Source of the DNA: Escarpia spicata
Lineage: Eukaryota > Annelida > Polychaeta > Sabellida > Siboglinidae
DNA: 64,000 nt
Reading direction: 5' to 3'
Assembly: GCA_963995525.1 (NCBI GenBank)
Contig: OZ023213.1
Coordinates: 17,609,511-17,673,510 of the forward strand
Shown here: piece by piece, positions 1-17,535 of the stretch
Layout of the letters: every line of letters begins with the position of its first letter
How positions within the stretch are numbered: position 1 is the first letter of the stretch
Translations under genes and position numbers: made by a program
The notes under the pieces: generated by a model
Database searches by the model: none
Told to the model about the DNA's origin: nothing
What the model saw: only the letters and a program-made list of their open reading frames with translations

Positions 1-229
1 AAAATATATTTGACAGATATATGATAAGGGTTCTTTACATGTAGGTGGAAAATTGTTAGACTATCGATTAATCTAAGTCTTCCTAGTCAACATGCCATCC
101 GGGGCGTGCAGAATTCGATGTCAACCTTGTTAAGTTCAAGGGTGTTGTTAAATACAAGGGTGTTGTTAAGTACAGGGATGTTGTTAAATATAACGGTGTT
201 GTTTACGTGCCAGCGACTGTCTTAGTCTC

Positions 230-645
230 GTGACCTTTTTGAGATGCGTTGCCTGTAGGCTATCAGGGGTGGTACTTGAGCAAACAGACTACCAAATAGC
301 CACATCAGAATGGAGACATTCACCCCTGAATCCATCTCAGATGTCATCAGATATACAAGACTACGGTGGTTTGGATATATATACCGTATGCCAAACGAAA
401 ACCTCATTAAAATTGCTTTCAATGAAGACTTTAAAGGACACCGAAAAATAGGAAGGCCTAGGAAGAGGTGGAGTAACCTAGTTAGAAAGGACACTGGACT
501 CCCGCTTTTAATAGCAGAGCGATGTGCTCTAGACAGGACGAAATGGAGGGGTGTGACATCCAGAAGGATAGCGAGAGGTCAACTTGGCCTCGGCACTTAA
601 GTCAAGTAAGTCACGTGATAATAAGTGACGTAAGTTAAGAATGTC
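230..645 (+). mobile_element. 3' end of a non-LTR retrotransposon (RT C-terminal domain)
   Basis: An open frame at 310-600 encodes the tail typical of many LINE ORF2 proteins: RLRWFGYIYRM, then GRPRKRW, then DRTKWR, ending in TAA. No RT catalytic core is present, so this is a 5'-truncated copy. A shorter relative lies at 39725-39905 on the opposite strand. Both sit at the same place, just downstream of exon 3 of the two MS4A-like gene copies and antisense to the gene, so the insertion predates the gene duplication. Confidence 0.75.
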
Positions 646-774
646 TTTATAAAATATATATGGATCCGACGGCGCTAAATGCTAACCGATCAAACTGTGA
701 ATATGCATCTTCGCTGCACTTTTGTGTACAAACGCCTATACGTGGCAAAGTTTAAAGTAAACGTATTTACTCAC

Positions 775-5586
<4,812 letters not shown>

Positions 5587-6176
5587 CTTGTCTGGGAGAG
5601 TGGACGACTAAAGCGGTGTCAAACCAACGGACTGTGACGGAGTGAGTGGCGTGTGTGCTGATGGAGCGTGCCTGCAGAAAACCTGAACAGAAACAGGTAA
5701 TACTGTGTAAATAAATATTCTGTACTGGCACCCATTTTGAAATTGAAATCGGCCTGTCAGCTTCAGTGTTTACTACGTTCTATAAGAGCTGATAACATAA
5801 GTTTCGTTCAAATGATGATTCAAATATGACAATCTATACGGATTTGTCCATTGCGTCAATATTAAAATTCAATCAATTAAACACCTTTAAAACCAACTTG
5901 GCGACACTTGTTTGCAAGATGGTCGCCAGTGTCTCCTGTCTATGTATATTTTCAATTTATTATATAGTTTTTGTCCGATTTCAGTTATATTTACGGACAG
6001 CTAATGATGATTTGTAGATGCTATGTAGATGGAACGAGTATTCGGCATAACTCCGGCAATGGATACGGTACGTATGTCGCTCAATAAATGCCAATTCGTT
6101 TTGGTTGCTTGAGCATCTTTGTTGTGAATAGTGATTCCCTTTGTTGTCTAACCATCCCTGTGCTTGGCGGGAACAT
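5587..6176 (-). promoter_or_regulatory. 5' flank of gene A, conserved with gene B
   Basis: This 0.59 kb matches, as reverse complement, the 5' flank of gene B at about 37545-38101, including the stretch just before the ATG (ACTCTCCCAGACAAG) and a run around 6060-6165 (AATAAATGCCAATT, GCTTGAGCATCTTTG). In gene B the frame is open for 44 codons upstream of MMQ with an ATG at 37970; in gene A that ATG is ATA, so this is more likely 5' UTR than coding. TTCTGTTCAG in both copies could be a 5' UTR splice acceptor. Confidence 0.5.
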
Positions 6177-6665
6177 CTTGGGACTGGATCTTTTTTTTTT
6201 TGGTGCAGGAAAATCGCAAAAGCAGTGGAAATATTGATATTATAAATATAATTTGGTGTCAGTAGTATTCATAAACTACCGGCAGACATATCAAGAAACG
6301 ATAATACCTAAAAGTTAGCAAGAGTAAGTATTTTAGACTACCCCTTAGCATTCATGAGCGATATTAGAAGGTTTGTTAATAAATCGTAGTGTTACGCTCA
6401 TTCGCTAAGGGACACGTAGTGTATGTCTAGCGTAGAATAGTTGGGCATTAGGTGATAGGTAAGTCTAATTCAGAGTATGGTTTTCATTATTCAATATATG
6501 AGAATAATTGACTTGTAGTAAAAGACTACACACAAAGAAATAACTGCCAAATATTGTAATAACTTAACTTCAATTTGACTCATGAACCAGTGCGAACTGG
6601 TTCAAAGTACACAAATGTAAACATATAGTTATGTCGTAGTAGAAGGCCACTTAGCTTAGACTTAG
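6177..6665. other. Unassigned start of the insertion upstream of gene A
   Basis: About 490 bp with no recognisable gene. It is absent from the corresponding position upstream of gene B, so it belongs to the same inserted block as the LINE that follows. Confidence 0.4.
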
Positions 6666-6669
6666 TCAT

Positions 6670-9563
6670 TCTGGTACACATTTTACGTGGGGTGTTGGAA
6701 GGTGGGATGTCTACTGAAACAGGTAGTTGGGTAGTTGTAGATGAGAATTAGCAAGGAGACAGGTGGAATGGAGAGAGACGACAGGGAGAGAGTTGGGAAT
6801 ACTGTGTTACTGAAGGAGCAGAGTGGTGGCACGAAGACTGAGGAAAGGAGACTGAGAGGAGGGAAGAAATTGGAGAATCGACAGCAGGAAACATGACAGG
6901 CGTAAAGGTGACAACGGGAAAAAGTGACCGTAGAGAAGGAGAGGAAATGGGACGGCAGTAGAGAGAAGACAATGCGATGGGAGGAAAGTTGTCGGGACAA
7001 AAGGAAGTGAGAGTAAACGTGACAGAAGAGAAGTCGATAAAAGGGACGATGACAGGAAGAAAGGTGACAAGAGAAAAAGCGGCACGAAAGAATGGAATGG
7101 AAGAGAATCTGATAGGAGAGAAATCGACAGGAAAAAGACAACAACCAGACAGATGCAAACCGGAGAAGGAACAACTCTGAAGTAGTGGTTGAGGGGGAAA
7201 TGTCAAAAGAGAGGGTGTTCATGGGCGACTCTATTCTGAGAAAGGCAGATAAGACATTAACTAGGGGAGAATGACGTTGTTTGTTTCCCGGGGGCAAGGA
7301 TAGAACATGTCACTGAAAGGATGCAGAAGACATTTGGGCATGCATGGCAACGGAGGGTCTGTACTTGTACACGTAAGAAAAAATAATGCAGACAGGAGAT
7401 GAACAACTGGAATAGTACATTTGTACAGACAGTTAGTGAGGAAGTTAAAGAAGACAAATGTTTAACAAATTATTCTCACAGGAATGTTGCCAGTAATGGG
7501 AGGAAGGGGGTCAACATATAGAAACTGCAAGAGGATGACGATCAACGCACTGGTTAAGCAGATGTATGAAGAAGAGGTGGTGGGCTTGATAGATTTATGG
7601 GGATACTTTGTTGGTAGGGAAGGTATGTATACGAGAGATGGCCTCCATGTAAGTGGGAAGAGGCAGCAGTTTTCTCAGAGAACCTGCTGCGATTTGTTGA
7701 TATTGGGACAGGGAAGTGAGCAAACTGGACTATCGGGGATTTTAACCATGGGCATATACAATGGAAATCTCTACTGAGTACAGGGATGGGGAGCACATGT
7801 TTCTTTTTTTGTGTACAATATAGTTTCCTTTATTATCATTCGCTAAAACCAACCAGGGGTGAGAATGTGTTAGACATAGTTTTGTTCTCACCGAATGAAT
7901 TAGTTGGCAATGTCACTATATATAAGCCACTGGGGAGTAGTGATCACAGCCAGATACATTTTACCAGCAAAGTAAAATCAGAAAGGAATAATAAAAAGCA
8001 GTACAAGAGAAATTTCCGCAAATGAAGATATAAGGACATGAGGAAATATTTAGCAAAGATAGACTGGACTAACACACTGAAGAATAAGACAGCAACAGAA
8101 TGCGGGAATATCTGAAAGAGTGAAATTAAGTGTATCGTCGATAAATGTGTTCCTTTGAAAAACCAAGGGAAACGGTCCAGAAAGAAACACTTATCGAAAC
8201 AAGCCATTAGAAAAAATAATTACAACACGTGATTTGGAAGTTATATAGACGTAAGATGATGAAGAATACAACATTTATAAAGAAGCACTAACACAAGCTA
8301 CAACTGAAATTACAAATTCAAAGAGAAGCTATGGCCAAAATTAGCTTGTAATATAAAACATGACTGCAAGAGTTTTTTATGCAAATGTTCAGGATCAGGT
8401 CGGTCCTCTTCAAGAAAGTGCTGGAAATATAATATTAGAGGGATTCTTAATTGCAGAAGACCTGAATGAGTATATTATTTCGGTGTTTACCAGGGAAGAT
8501 ATTAGTTCACTGTCAGTACCAGAGGCTAAGTTCAAGGGGGTGGAATCAGATTTTTAGGACAGATAATTGTAACCGCGGAAATAGTAGCTAAGAAAAGAAG
8601 GGCTATAAATCACGTGGAGTGGATGGGATTCCATCAAAACTATTACAGGAAATTGCAGAAAAAATTAGCTTTCAACTGTTTTCAACTTGTCATTAGAAGA
8701 AGATGTGGTTCCTTTAGAATGGAAAGAAGCAAACATTATACCGTTATATAAAAGGGGTCGAGAAACAAGTCAGATAACTAAAGACCAGTGAGTTTAGCAT
8801 CAGTGATTTGCAAATGATTAGAAAGACTAACTATTGATCACATGGTGGATGTAAATGCCTCCTGACAGGACATGGGAACGAATATGTATTATGTACAATG
8901 GGGATATTGTACTAAATACTACTGTAAAAGAAAAGGACCTAGGGTTAACCATTAGTGCTGATATGAAGATTTTAAAGCAGTGCGGAATTGCAGCTTCAAA
9001 GGGAAATCATATCCTTGGATTAATTATGCGAAATATAGCGTATAAGGAAAAAGAACTAATAATAGCGCTGTACAAAACAATATTTAGGCTTCCTTTAATT
9101 AAAACAGGGCATATAAGCGTGGATGTGATATCGCAAGAAGGATATAGATATGCTAGAAAGAGTACACAGAGCGACTGTAATGAAACGAAAACTGGCTCGT
9201 ATATGCCTAAAAGTATGTGGTTTAACTACACTATATACCTGGAGATTGAGAGGAGATCAGATTCAATTGTTTACCATATTGAATGGTTATTAAAATACTG
9301 ACTGAATTTCTTTTTCAGTTAAGAAAGATGGAAGGACTATAGGACACGAAGGTACAATAGTAAAGGAACATTGTAGATTAGATATAAGAAAGTTATAATT
9401 TTCATAAAGGACTGTAAATGATTGGAATGGTTTTAAAATAAACCATAATAAATAGGGCGGGATACACGATAAATATAAAGGGTTGGATTCTCGATTAGCC
9501 AAAGGCTTCCTTGGCCACCTGCCATCTAGAATTAATTCTTTGGGTGGCACTCTTGTAACTGCG
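6670..9563 (+). mobile_element. Degenerate CR1-like LINE with PHD/SGNH ORF1 (copy 1)
   Basis: Order on the plus strand: (i) 6685-7180, a G/A-rich Lys/Glu/Gly/Thr linker whose clean frame survives elsewhere in the window; (ii) SGNH domain at 7205-7720, with RVFMGDSILR, then GMLPVMGGRGSTYRNCKRM, DLWGYFVGREGMYTRDGLH; (iii) endonuclease C-terminal pieces at 7730-8200 (GDFNHGHIQW, GSSDHSQIHF, the conserved SDH); (iv) RT remnants near 8600-8830; (v) RT C-terminal region 8855-9400 (KEKDLGLTISADM, CGIAASKGNHILG, YKEKELI); (vi) a 3' tail to about 9563. Stops and frameshifts are frequent, so it is dead. It lies upstream of gene A, and gene B's flank lacks it. Confidence 0.8.
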
Positions 9564-9790
9564 TTGAGTGTTAGCATCACAAGCATGTTGTAATTAGCCC
9601 GAATTGATACCATTTGAGAAATATCGGAATTCGTAGAAGGATGAGAAGATTGAGGTTGGTTGCGCATGTGCTGTGGAACAAAACAGAGACAGCCAATGTC
9701 TGACTGCCTTAAATGGATGTGGAAAGTGGGTAGCCCTAAAGCAACGTGACCAACAAAAGATGAAAAAGAAAGACAACCACCGATCTGTAA
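9564..9790. repeat. Outer flank block of the inverted duplication, left copy
   Basis: 9564-9790 matches 37310-37545 as reverse complement (landmarks TTGTAATTAGCCCG, CATTTGAGA, ACAAAACAGAGACAGCCA against its complement, CGTGACCAA, GAAAGACAAC). In the right copy it joins directly to gene B's 5' flank; on the left the LINE block 6177-9563 separates it from gene A's flank. Confidence 0.65.
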
Positions 9791-12616
9791 AACGTGAGAA
9801 TAAGTCAAAAGGCTAGTCAGAAACAGGAAATAATGGAGAAGAGGCACTAGACGAGTAGACGTAAGGTAACCTTGGATAAGCTGAATTACCGTGAATAACG
9901 TTTATGGGAACCGTCTTCCGGTGGCTAGAAAAAGAACAAGTAATAAGCCGAATTGACTATCTGTATATTGGTAGAATCCATACTGCAGCACGGTAAGAAA
10001 TTCCTCTACTGAGCGATGCTGGCTGGCCCCTTACCCTGATCTGGAAATGGACTCTGGACATTCTGAGTGAGCGTTACTTGTATTGGGGAAGGTTCTTTGC
10101 CTTTATTGCAGTATTGGTGGTGATCAAGACCCGAGTTTATATTACCTGCAATCAGCGGGTTTTCTTATTCTATGTTGTCACGCGAGTCTCTTTTTTGAAC
10201 GAGTTGCGCTTGCTGTCTACATGGATGTCATCTAACATTAGTTCCCATCAACACATTCTTAAGGAATTGTCTTTGACTGTAAAGTGCATTAACACCAGTT
10301 TATTCAACGGTTCGTCGTCTTTGATTTGTTATCGGCGTGTGTCATACGCGTTTCCCAGTTAAACAAAACACATGCTCTGGCACTGGCGTAAAAAATATGT
10401 CACCGTTTGGTCTACAAATCTGTGGTAGAAGATAGCATTATATTAATAGGCGCTGGAACCGGGTGGTTGAGGGCTGAATCCCCAATGTTTTGGAGGGGGG
10501 CTGGAAATAGGCGTAGCCAGCCAATGCTTATGGAAAGGGTGTGCATTTTCGGGCGAAGATTATTGGTGGGGCTGGAGATAGGATTAGGCTCCACTAATTG
10601 GAAACGGTGCATTTTTGTAGTGCTACATGAAAGTGTTGTTTTGAAGAGCCTCTATGTTGGGGGTGTAATTGGAGGTTCTTGGGGCGCCTCAATGTTTGTT
10701 TTGGCGAGGCCCGGGGGTTTGCAATAGTTTTTTTTTAAGGTAATCAGGGAGGGTGCAAATCGAAATATGTTTAGAGGCTCAAGTTGGTTTATTTGGCGAG
10801 CCTCAATGTAACGCAAATCAGGGTGATTTTGGTGAGTCTCAGGGGGTTGCATTTGGAGGTTCCGGTGAGCTTATAATATGTTGAACGTCGCGGTGAAAAG
10901 TATTGAACAGAACCTCCCCCCCTCGTCTTCCGATCCGACACCGGAGTGATACTGAAGCTGCGACTCAGCCCACCCATTATTGTTCCGGCGCCAGTGATAT
11001 GAAACGTTCCTATCTTTGACAACTCTCCCCGTTAGTTACCTTAAACTTTATATATTCCTCTGTAGCAATCAGTAATAGTTCTGGAAGATATACATCTTCT
11101 TGACAAGTGTAGAACGACCCAAGCACCAGAGGCATTACACTGCTAAGTAGCAAAAAGCAATGCTAGTAAATTTATTGTTTATAATTTGAATTGTTTACAG
11201 TACATTCACATTTCGAATAATGTTTTGGGCTAGCTAAACAAAATGTTGCTGGCAATATCCGGGGTTTACCTGGATATTTGTCTTCAAGGGTCCTTGGGAC
11301 CTCTAGCCTTCTTTTGAGGGGATCCCAGTTATAGTTCTTTTTAATTGTAAGTATTGTTTTCTAAATATTCCAACTTATACAACCCAAGTAAACACGGTTA
11401 TTATGATTACTAGGTTGATACTATCAAGAATTTAACAAAATAAGGTGCCTTATTACAATTTACTGTTTTATTTGTTAATGTTTTCCCTTGATAATTGACG
11501 TAGTTTTGGAAGTTAGAGCAGCCTTCCTCACTTATGTGATGGTGTGCTATTCTGCTAGATGCCTTGGCTTGCGTGTGAATGTTACATTGGGAGATCTCCT
11601 AAGGCTAAGTTAAAGATATCGAGGAAGCCTCGACTCACTTTGGAAGGCTCCTGAATGTGTTTCGGTGGCGTGAAATCTGACTGTGTCCGTGGTGAAAACA
11701 GTAGCATTTAGCATTCACACTTAATTGTGACGTTGTCTGGTCCCACTCCGATTTTGGCATTATGACAGTTGTGTCTAAATGTTATATCTCAATGCGTTTA
11801 TTCCATCATTCCATATCGTTTCAGGAATACAATGTCCAAAATAGCGCTCGCTCAGGTTTAAACCAGCGTGCTCCGCTGCGGTCGCGGGTTACTGCACGCC
11901 CCACTTGAAACAAGCAATATTAATAAATTGCATGTTGACCCAAACCAAGCGCTATTTGGGCCTCAAAAGTGCCTTTAAATCAATATTTCATAACAATATT
12001 CTGTATACCTGAAACAATGTGGAATTACGGCATAAACACACTGAGGAATCAAATCGGTTCGACTGTTGGACGAGCGACTGGCATGATCGGCCCCGGGATG
12101 GGAGTCGGGATCGAATAAATTAGGGTTCTTAAGAAGCACAGGGACTGCGCTCAAACCTCAAACATTGAAACCTGAACAGACATGCGCACGGATTGGAAGG
12201 TTATTCTGGTTCGCGAATCGGTCCCTATAGGCGCTCCGCAAAACTACGCGCAGGGCGGCGCCACAGGGAGTACAGTATTAGGCACCCTTCAGAATCGGGA
12301 AGCATACGCCTACGGAATGGTTATTTGGAAAGACCCGTGAAAAGAAATACAAAGTTAAAGGCATTCATATTCAATATGTATATATATATATATATATATG
12401 TTATATGTCACTGATACGCACGCGTCCCGTGGGACGCTACGATTATTTCTCACGCGTCCGGGTACCGATTCTATGCGCATAGAACGCAAAATCTTGCGTC
12501 CCGTCAACCCCTGGGGTAATATATCTTCAAGACAACGTTTTAATATTAACAACTATAATACTAAACCGTGAGGTCCATATAAACTCGTTTTGTTTACAAA
12601 CGTACCAACACAATAT
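9791..12616. other. Non-coding stretch, no confident feature
   Basis: 9791-10390 shows nothing recognisable. 10390-10870 is G/T-rich and loosely repetitive (GAGGCTC, GGTTTGCA and TGCATTT motifs recur), with one short match, TTAATAGGCGCTGGAACCGG at 10443, to the reverse complement near 37270. 10870-12616 shows no exon-like frame; a short TA run lies near 12378. Confidence 0.4.
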
Positions 12617-13122
12617 GATCTACTACCACCGTGTTGTATGACCTACTACCACCGTGTTGTATGACCTACTACCACCGTGTTGTATGACCTACTACCATCG
12701 TGTTGCATAACCTACTACCACCGTGTTGTATGACCTACTACCACCGTGTTGCATGACTTACTACAATCACGTTGTATGATCTACTACCACTGCGTTGTAT
12801 GACCTACTACCATCGTGTTGCATAACCTACTACCACCGTGTTGTATGACCTACTACCACCGTGTTGCATGACTTACTACAATCACGTTGTATGATCTACT
12901 ACCACCGCGTTGCATGACTTACTATCACCGTGTTGCATGACCTACTACCACCGTGTTGTATGACGTACTACCACCGCGTTGTATGATCTACTACCATCGT
13001 GTTGCATGGCGTACAACCACCGTCTTGTATGACCTACTACCACCGTGTTGCATAACCTACTACCACCGTGTTGTATGACCTACTATCACCCTGTTGTATG
13101 ACATACTAACACCGAGTTGCAA
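12617..13122. repeat. 23-bp tandem satellite, 22 units, with 5-unit higher-order repeat
   Basis: Twenty-two consecutive 23-bp units of the form GACCTACTACCACCGTGT followed by TGTAT, exactly in register from 12617 to 13122. Units 4-8 recur as units 9-13 with the same variant order (a TGCAT-ending unit, an AACC-start unit, a TGCAT unit, GACTTACTACAATCACG, then a GATC-start unit), a 115-bp higher-order repeat. Confidence 0.95.
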
Positions 13123-14987
13123 CGTTTGTATTCGTTGCTAATTTGTTTGCATCCGCTCTACGACGTTATTCTATACGAGTACGCTAACAACAATGTTCCA
13201 CCGGGCTGTCATGCGACACTGTTCAACTGAAATCACATGAGTCATTAATTGAAATCCCCATATTTGTCGCTGCTACTTTTACTGCTACCTGAACTAGCTT
13301 CACTGCCAGTCACGCACCGGTGATCTTCGCTTTAATTTACTCATAATCAGTTATACTTGGAACACATAGCTTCTGTTTTATCATGACATCACGAAATACA
13401 CGTGTAAAGCCGGTTGATGTGTGGCAGATTGAACTATTGTGTTATTAGCGTCGCTGCAAATATAGTTCGGCAATGACATATATGCGCACTAGTTTTAGAT
13501 ACGCTAGGCCAATGCCTAAAGTGACACACTGAGCCATGCACAGAAGTATCCTACTGTAATAGGTAATACATTACGTTGTCAAGTTCAGTGGACGGTCGTT
13601 GCGAGTGGCTGCAGGCAGTGGCACACAAAGGTTGACTGAACTTGGCTTGTATAGCCGCTGTGTAGTAAAGTTTACTACTGCTGTGTTAGACAGCTTTTGT
13701 TGGAACAGAGGAGTGGTTTCATATGTCCGCAACATCCATAAAACGCATAGCATTTCTTATTAACCCAAACAACATCCCGCCACCCATCCCTACCGATGCA
13801 TGTTGGGGAATTGAAGATATGGAGCAATCCAAGGTGGTTTTCTTAATCACAACGAATAACCGCCGAATTTATCTGACGTGACATTTATGTAATGCTATGC
13901 TAACTTTGGAGCGTCAGCATCGTATTAATAATTATAACAATCATCAGTTAACTTGCGTCTAAATCCTCTGATACCAAGGTCAGGAACGCATTAAGACAAG
14001 TGTTGGAGAATGTCAGAATCGATAAGCCTTATTAAAGTCATCAACAGATTAATCGATATGCCAAGGAGCTACCAGGTAGATGAATACCAAAGGTATTTTA
14101 AATGACGGCGAAATTGTGTAACATTTTCATCTGATCTAACACAAAGAGGGAGCATATTCCGAAGAGTCCTAATTCCAATATTATCATAGACTCTATCGGA
14201 ACCAAACGTAAATCAGTACTAGATGATCGAAGCTGGAAAGACTTTCTTAAAGGAATAAGCAATGAACGTATATGTGCTTGTTACTTACGGGAAAGTGCCT
14301 GGTAGGTAACGGTTCACATCTAAATATGATATGGCATCGGACAGGAATCCAGAGCAATGACGTGAGAAGAAGCACTGCGTGAGAAAACCGCGGAGACCGA
14401 GTTATTACCTAAGCAAAGCTATTATCTCGATTGAGAAACGGTGCTCTAGGCACTGCGCCACTACGCTCCACAAAACGTTTCAGTTGTCTTCGTGAAAGTA
14501 TGCCAACGCCCCTTTAATTATTAATTCATGTACTCCTGCTAAATGATGCGCGTAGCCACACATGGAGCGTGCGGTGTCTTGCCGCTTGACATTGGTGAGT
14601 ACGCGTACCAAGTGTGCAGGGTGTGAAATGTATATATATTACATCAAATTCACATGCTATGTTGTTTTCGTCGTTCAATTTTCGTTCTCTTTCGGGCATC
14701 AGCCTCAGCACTGCTTTTTGGCTGTATTTCCATCGTCCATTCACAACACGTTGTAACATTGTAGGTTGTCTGAATTACACTAGGACGTTGAACCTACTAC
14801 ATGATCAGCTCGCCTACCAATTATTTACTCAACAGAAGAGTCCAGGTCACACAGCGTGGGTTGGTGAGTTTATTAAATACAAGCAACAGTAGTAGTGTTA
14901 CACCAAGGCAACAATAATATGCAGTAGCGTAGTCAGCATACATACATTCGAGTCAAGCAGTAAGAATTAAGCATGCCCACTCAGCAT

Positions 14988-15568
14988 CGGGCCTGCCTAA
15001 TATACAGGTGAGAAATATGTGTACGTGGTGAGCGACGGATACACCACATTTCGTCGAAGTACCTTTGAGGCGTCTCAGTATGCTTTATTGATGCACACAC
15101 CGTAGTGCGACTATTGGAACTCCTGTTATATTTAACTATGTTTTCTCTGATCCTTTAAATATTACCAATATCCAGTTACATCTAGATTTCTGACGCTCAA
15201 TTGTGAGAGGCTAAACCCTTGAAGTATTTAATCCTACCAACTATGTTCCTGCCATCTCAATTAATAGTGAAACTGATAGGGTGACCGGTCGAGTTTCGAA
15301 CTATACCAGTCCTTCTTAAATCATGTAGCGCACCCTCGTCTTGACGTCAATCCGGCTTAACCACCTACTTAAATCGGGCCTGCCTATTATAATACAGGTG
15401 ACAAATAATGTTCACATGGCGAGCGTTAGATACACTTCATTTCGTCGAAGTCCCTTTGATGTGTCTCAGTATGTGTTATTGGTGCGCACGCCTTTGTGCG
15501 TCTGTTGAAACTCTTGCTATATTTAACTAGGCTTTTCTATGGTCGTTTAAATATTGCCGTTTCCAGTT
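14988..15568 (+). repeat. 195-bp direct repeat, two copies about 386 bp apart
   Basis: 14988-15180 and 15374-15568 share an ordered series: TCGGGCCTGCCTA, ATACAGGTGA, CATTTCGTCGAAGT, CCTTTGA, GTCTCAGTATG, ATATTTAACTA, TTTAAATATTRCC, TCCAGTTAC. The similarity is clear but diverged. A duplicated segment or the two terminal repeats of a very short element are both possible. Confidence 0.7.
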
Positions 15569-15699
15569 ACTTCACGCCGAGCGACCGGTCACCCCAATTT
15601 CGCTTTGTTAGCAGACACCGAAATAGGCTGCGTTCGCTGATGAATAGAAACCTAACGAGTTGACCTAAGTTGACACAATGTCCGGCGTACCATGGTTCC

Positions 15700-16095
15700 T
15701 GTGTATTGCGTATTTCACCTCAAGCGACCGAGTCCACCAGCTTCTTTCCGGTCATGCCGCATTGTTTTCTGGGTCAACGAGACAGATTGGCCGCCTGAAC
15801 ACGGGGATGTGTCTGACTCATAATGGGTGCAGCACATGTTTATGGCGACGAACACACAAAGGCGCGGTACAAGTCTGCACGCGCGTTGGACGTATGCATG
15901 GACGGCTGGGAATGGAAGGAAGATTCATGATTCAGTTGACCGAGAGCGTCAAGGGAGTTGTTATAGCTTCAAAAGAGAGAATCGTCTTCAAACCCTGTTG
16001 GTGGCGCTACGATACATGGGCTATTTCGTTATCCCTTGTTGCCCATGTTTAGGAAAACATGATGGTATAGAATTTTGTGCAAATCTATGTTAAAA
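15700..16095 (+). mobile_element. Composite SINE-like repeat, plus copy
   Basis: This block is repeated on the minus strand at 26240-26640 (ACTCATAATGGGTGCAGC, GCGACGAACACACAA, GGAAGATT, TTCAAAAGAGAG, CTGTTGGTGRCGCT). The minus copy contains a perfect Pol III B-box-like GGTTCAAATCC; the plus copy has the decayed CTTCAAACCC. The B-box lies near the 3' end, so the tRNA-like part follows about 250 bp of unrelated sequence. An AT-rich run of TAGAATT motifs follows in both copies. Confidence 0.5.
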
Positions 16096-17269
16096 AAGAA
16101 ACGTTACAAAATAATATGTATTTTGCAGAATTCTAGAAAAAGATGAAGCATAAACATTCTGTTGAATTCTATAGCATATTCAGTAAAATTATACGAAATT
16201 TCTATAAACGGTCGATTTATTTTGAATTCTACAGAATATTCCATAGAATTATATAGAATGTTTAGAACATTCTCATGACCACATACATTTGTATAGTTTC
16301 TATGGAGTACATCCATGGCATATATATTGTACATATTGTTTGACTAATATCATGTTGTCATGTTCACCGTCTGCTATTGTGATACTGTGTCTATTATATG
16401 TATGCCATTACAAGCTACAAGGAACATGTTGCAATGTTGGTAAACTGTTCCGTTGTTCCTTATGTCCACAGGTAAATAAAACATCACAGCCAAGATCTGG
16501 GATTTTAAATGTGTCCCCTTTAAGCCGACTTCAGGTATTTTAGATGCGTGGGTTTACGTATGTAATCTCTCATTATGTGCTATATGCAAACTGGCTTTAG
16601 TATTGACTAGTACTGTTGTTTATCATTATCTGTATACATATTTTTTCTAAAAAGAAAACCTTTTAACTATCGTGGAATAGTTTAATGTTAATCATGTACT
16701 GACCATTACTTGGGCAACTTCGTTCACCTCACGTTGCAGTTTTAGTATACCTAATATCAAATATTACCAAACTATGCTTTTGAAGACGTACCTCAACTGT
16801 GTCGATAAGACAGTAATTTCACACAACTGCGTCGTAATGTTCGTTACTTCTTCGTAGCACACCTGTTGTCGACACTGGCTTTTCAGCAGAATAAGAGGCG
16901 TGCCAAAGCAGAGAGTGACTATGCGCGAATGAAAGCGGTGATGCGCAACTGATAGACAGGTGGAAAATTGGGTCGCCGCTCGCACAATAGGGGATTTGCG
17001 CCAAGTCGCACTAAAGCTTACCTGATTTATGGTAAATGTTGCGGTTGGCGATCGTTGCCCTAGGCAGTAGCTATAGTATCAATTCACATAGTTAATGCCC
17101 CGCGCACTTGCTTCTCTGTGGCTTTGTGGCCATTTATCGAAAGACAGGCATCAATTGACCAGAACTACTGCGCATTAACTAATCCGGCTCGAAGCCTGTT
17201 TGTTGTTTGAGCGAATTTGGATCTGCAACTCCTAATATCCCAATGCAAGGCTGTTAATCTTGAGAAATA

Positions 17270-17535
17270 GACATTAGCTCTATAACGGAAGGTTTCCATT
17301 GTATATGCCCATGGTTAAAATCCCCCATAATAATACAGTATCGTTTGCTTACTTCCCATACAGCGTTTTGTATTGTTTTATTCTCTTCTATGCTTATGTT
17401 TGGACTTCGATAAACTAATCCAACCGTTAACGTTGAGTGTCCTGTAACTATGTTACACCAGACAGCTTCTTCGCAATCTGCTTCTCTTTCTAATTTAATT
17501 TCATAAGCCTGGAAATGCTGAAATAATGTAATTAT
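17270..17535 (-). mobile_element. LINE endonuclease fragment
   Basis: The minus-strand frame contains GLVYRSPNISIEENK and then CIIMGDFNHGHIQWK, the APE-type endonuclease blocks around the catalytic GDFN. It resembles the endonuclease of the PHD/SGNH LINE at 6670-9563 (GDFNHGHIQW). Only about 90 codons remain; no RT follows. Confidence 0.65.

Larger units (their letters stand above)
13440..16990. repeat. Left inner arm of the mirror duplication
   Basis: Several blocks match the right arm (25210-31040) as reverse complement in mirrored order: 13440-13540 with 30935-31040; 13570-13640 with 30236-30300; 13880-14755 with 28650-29545; 15570-16100 with 26240-27145; 16765-16990 with 25210-25440. Example landmarks: GTTCGGCAATGACA, GGCACACAAAGGTTGACTGA, GTGAGAAAACCGCGGAGAC, CTCATAATGGGTGCAGC. 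No protein-coding gene is evident; a relic LINE 3' end is shared at 14060-14220 with 29200-29380. Confidence 0.75.

Noticed and set aside
6683..7297. 204-codon minus-strand frame rich in Ser, Leu, Phe and Pro
   Set aside because: Antisense shadow of the Lys/Glu/Gly/Thr-rich linker of the PHD/SGNH LINE; the same kind of shadow appears opposite the other two copies.
10407..10727. 106-codon frame containing LIGAGTG
   Set aside because: LIGAGTG also occurs near 37270 in a LINE linker; the rest is low-complexity G-rich sequence with no domain.
12617..13122. CRISPR-like array
   Set aside because: Units are contiguous 23-mers with no spacers, and the DNA is clearly eukaryotic.
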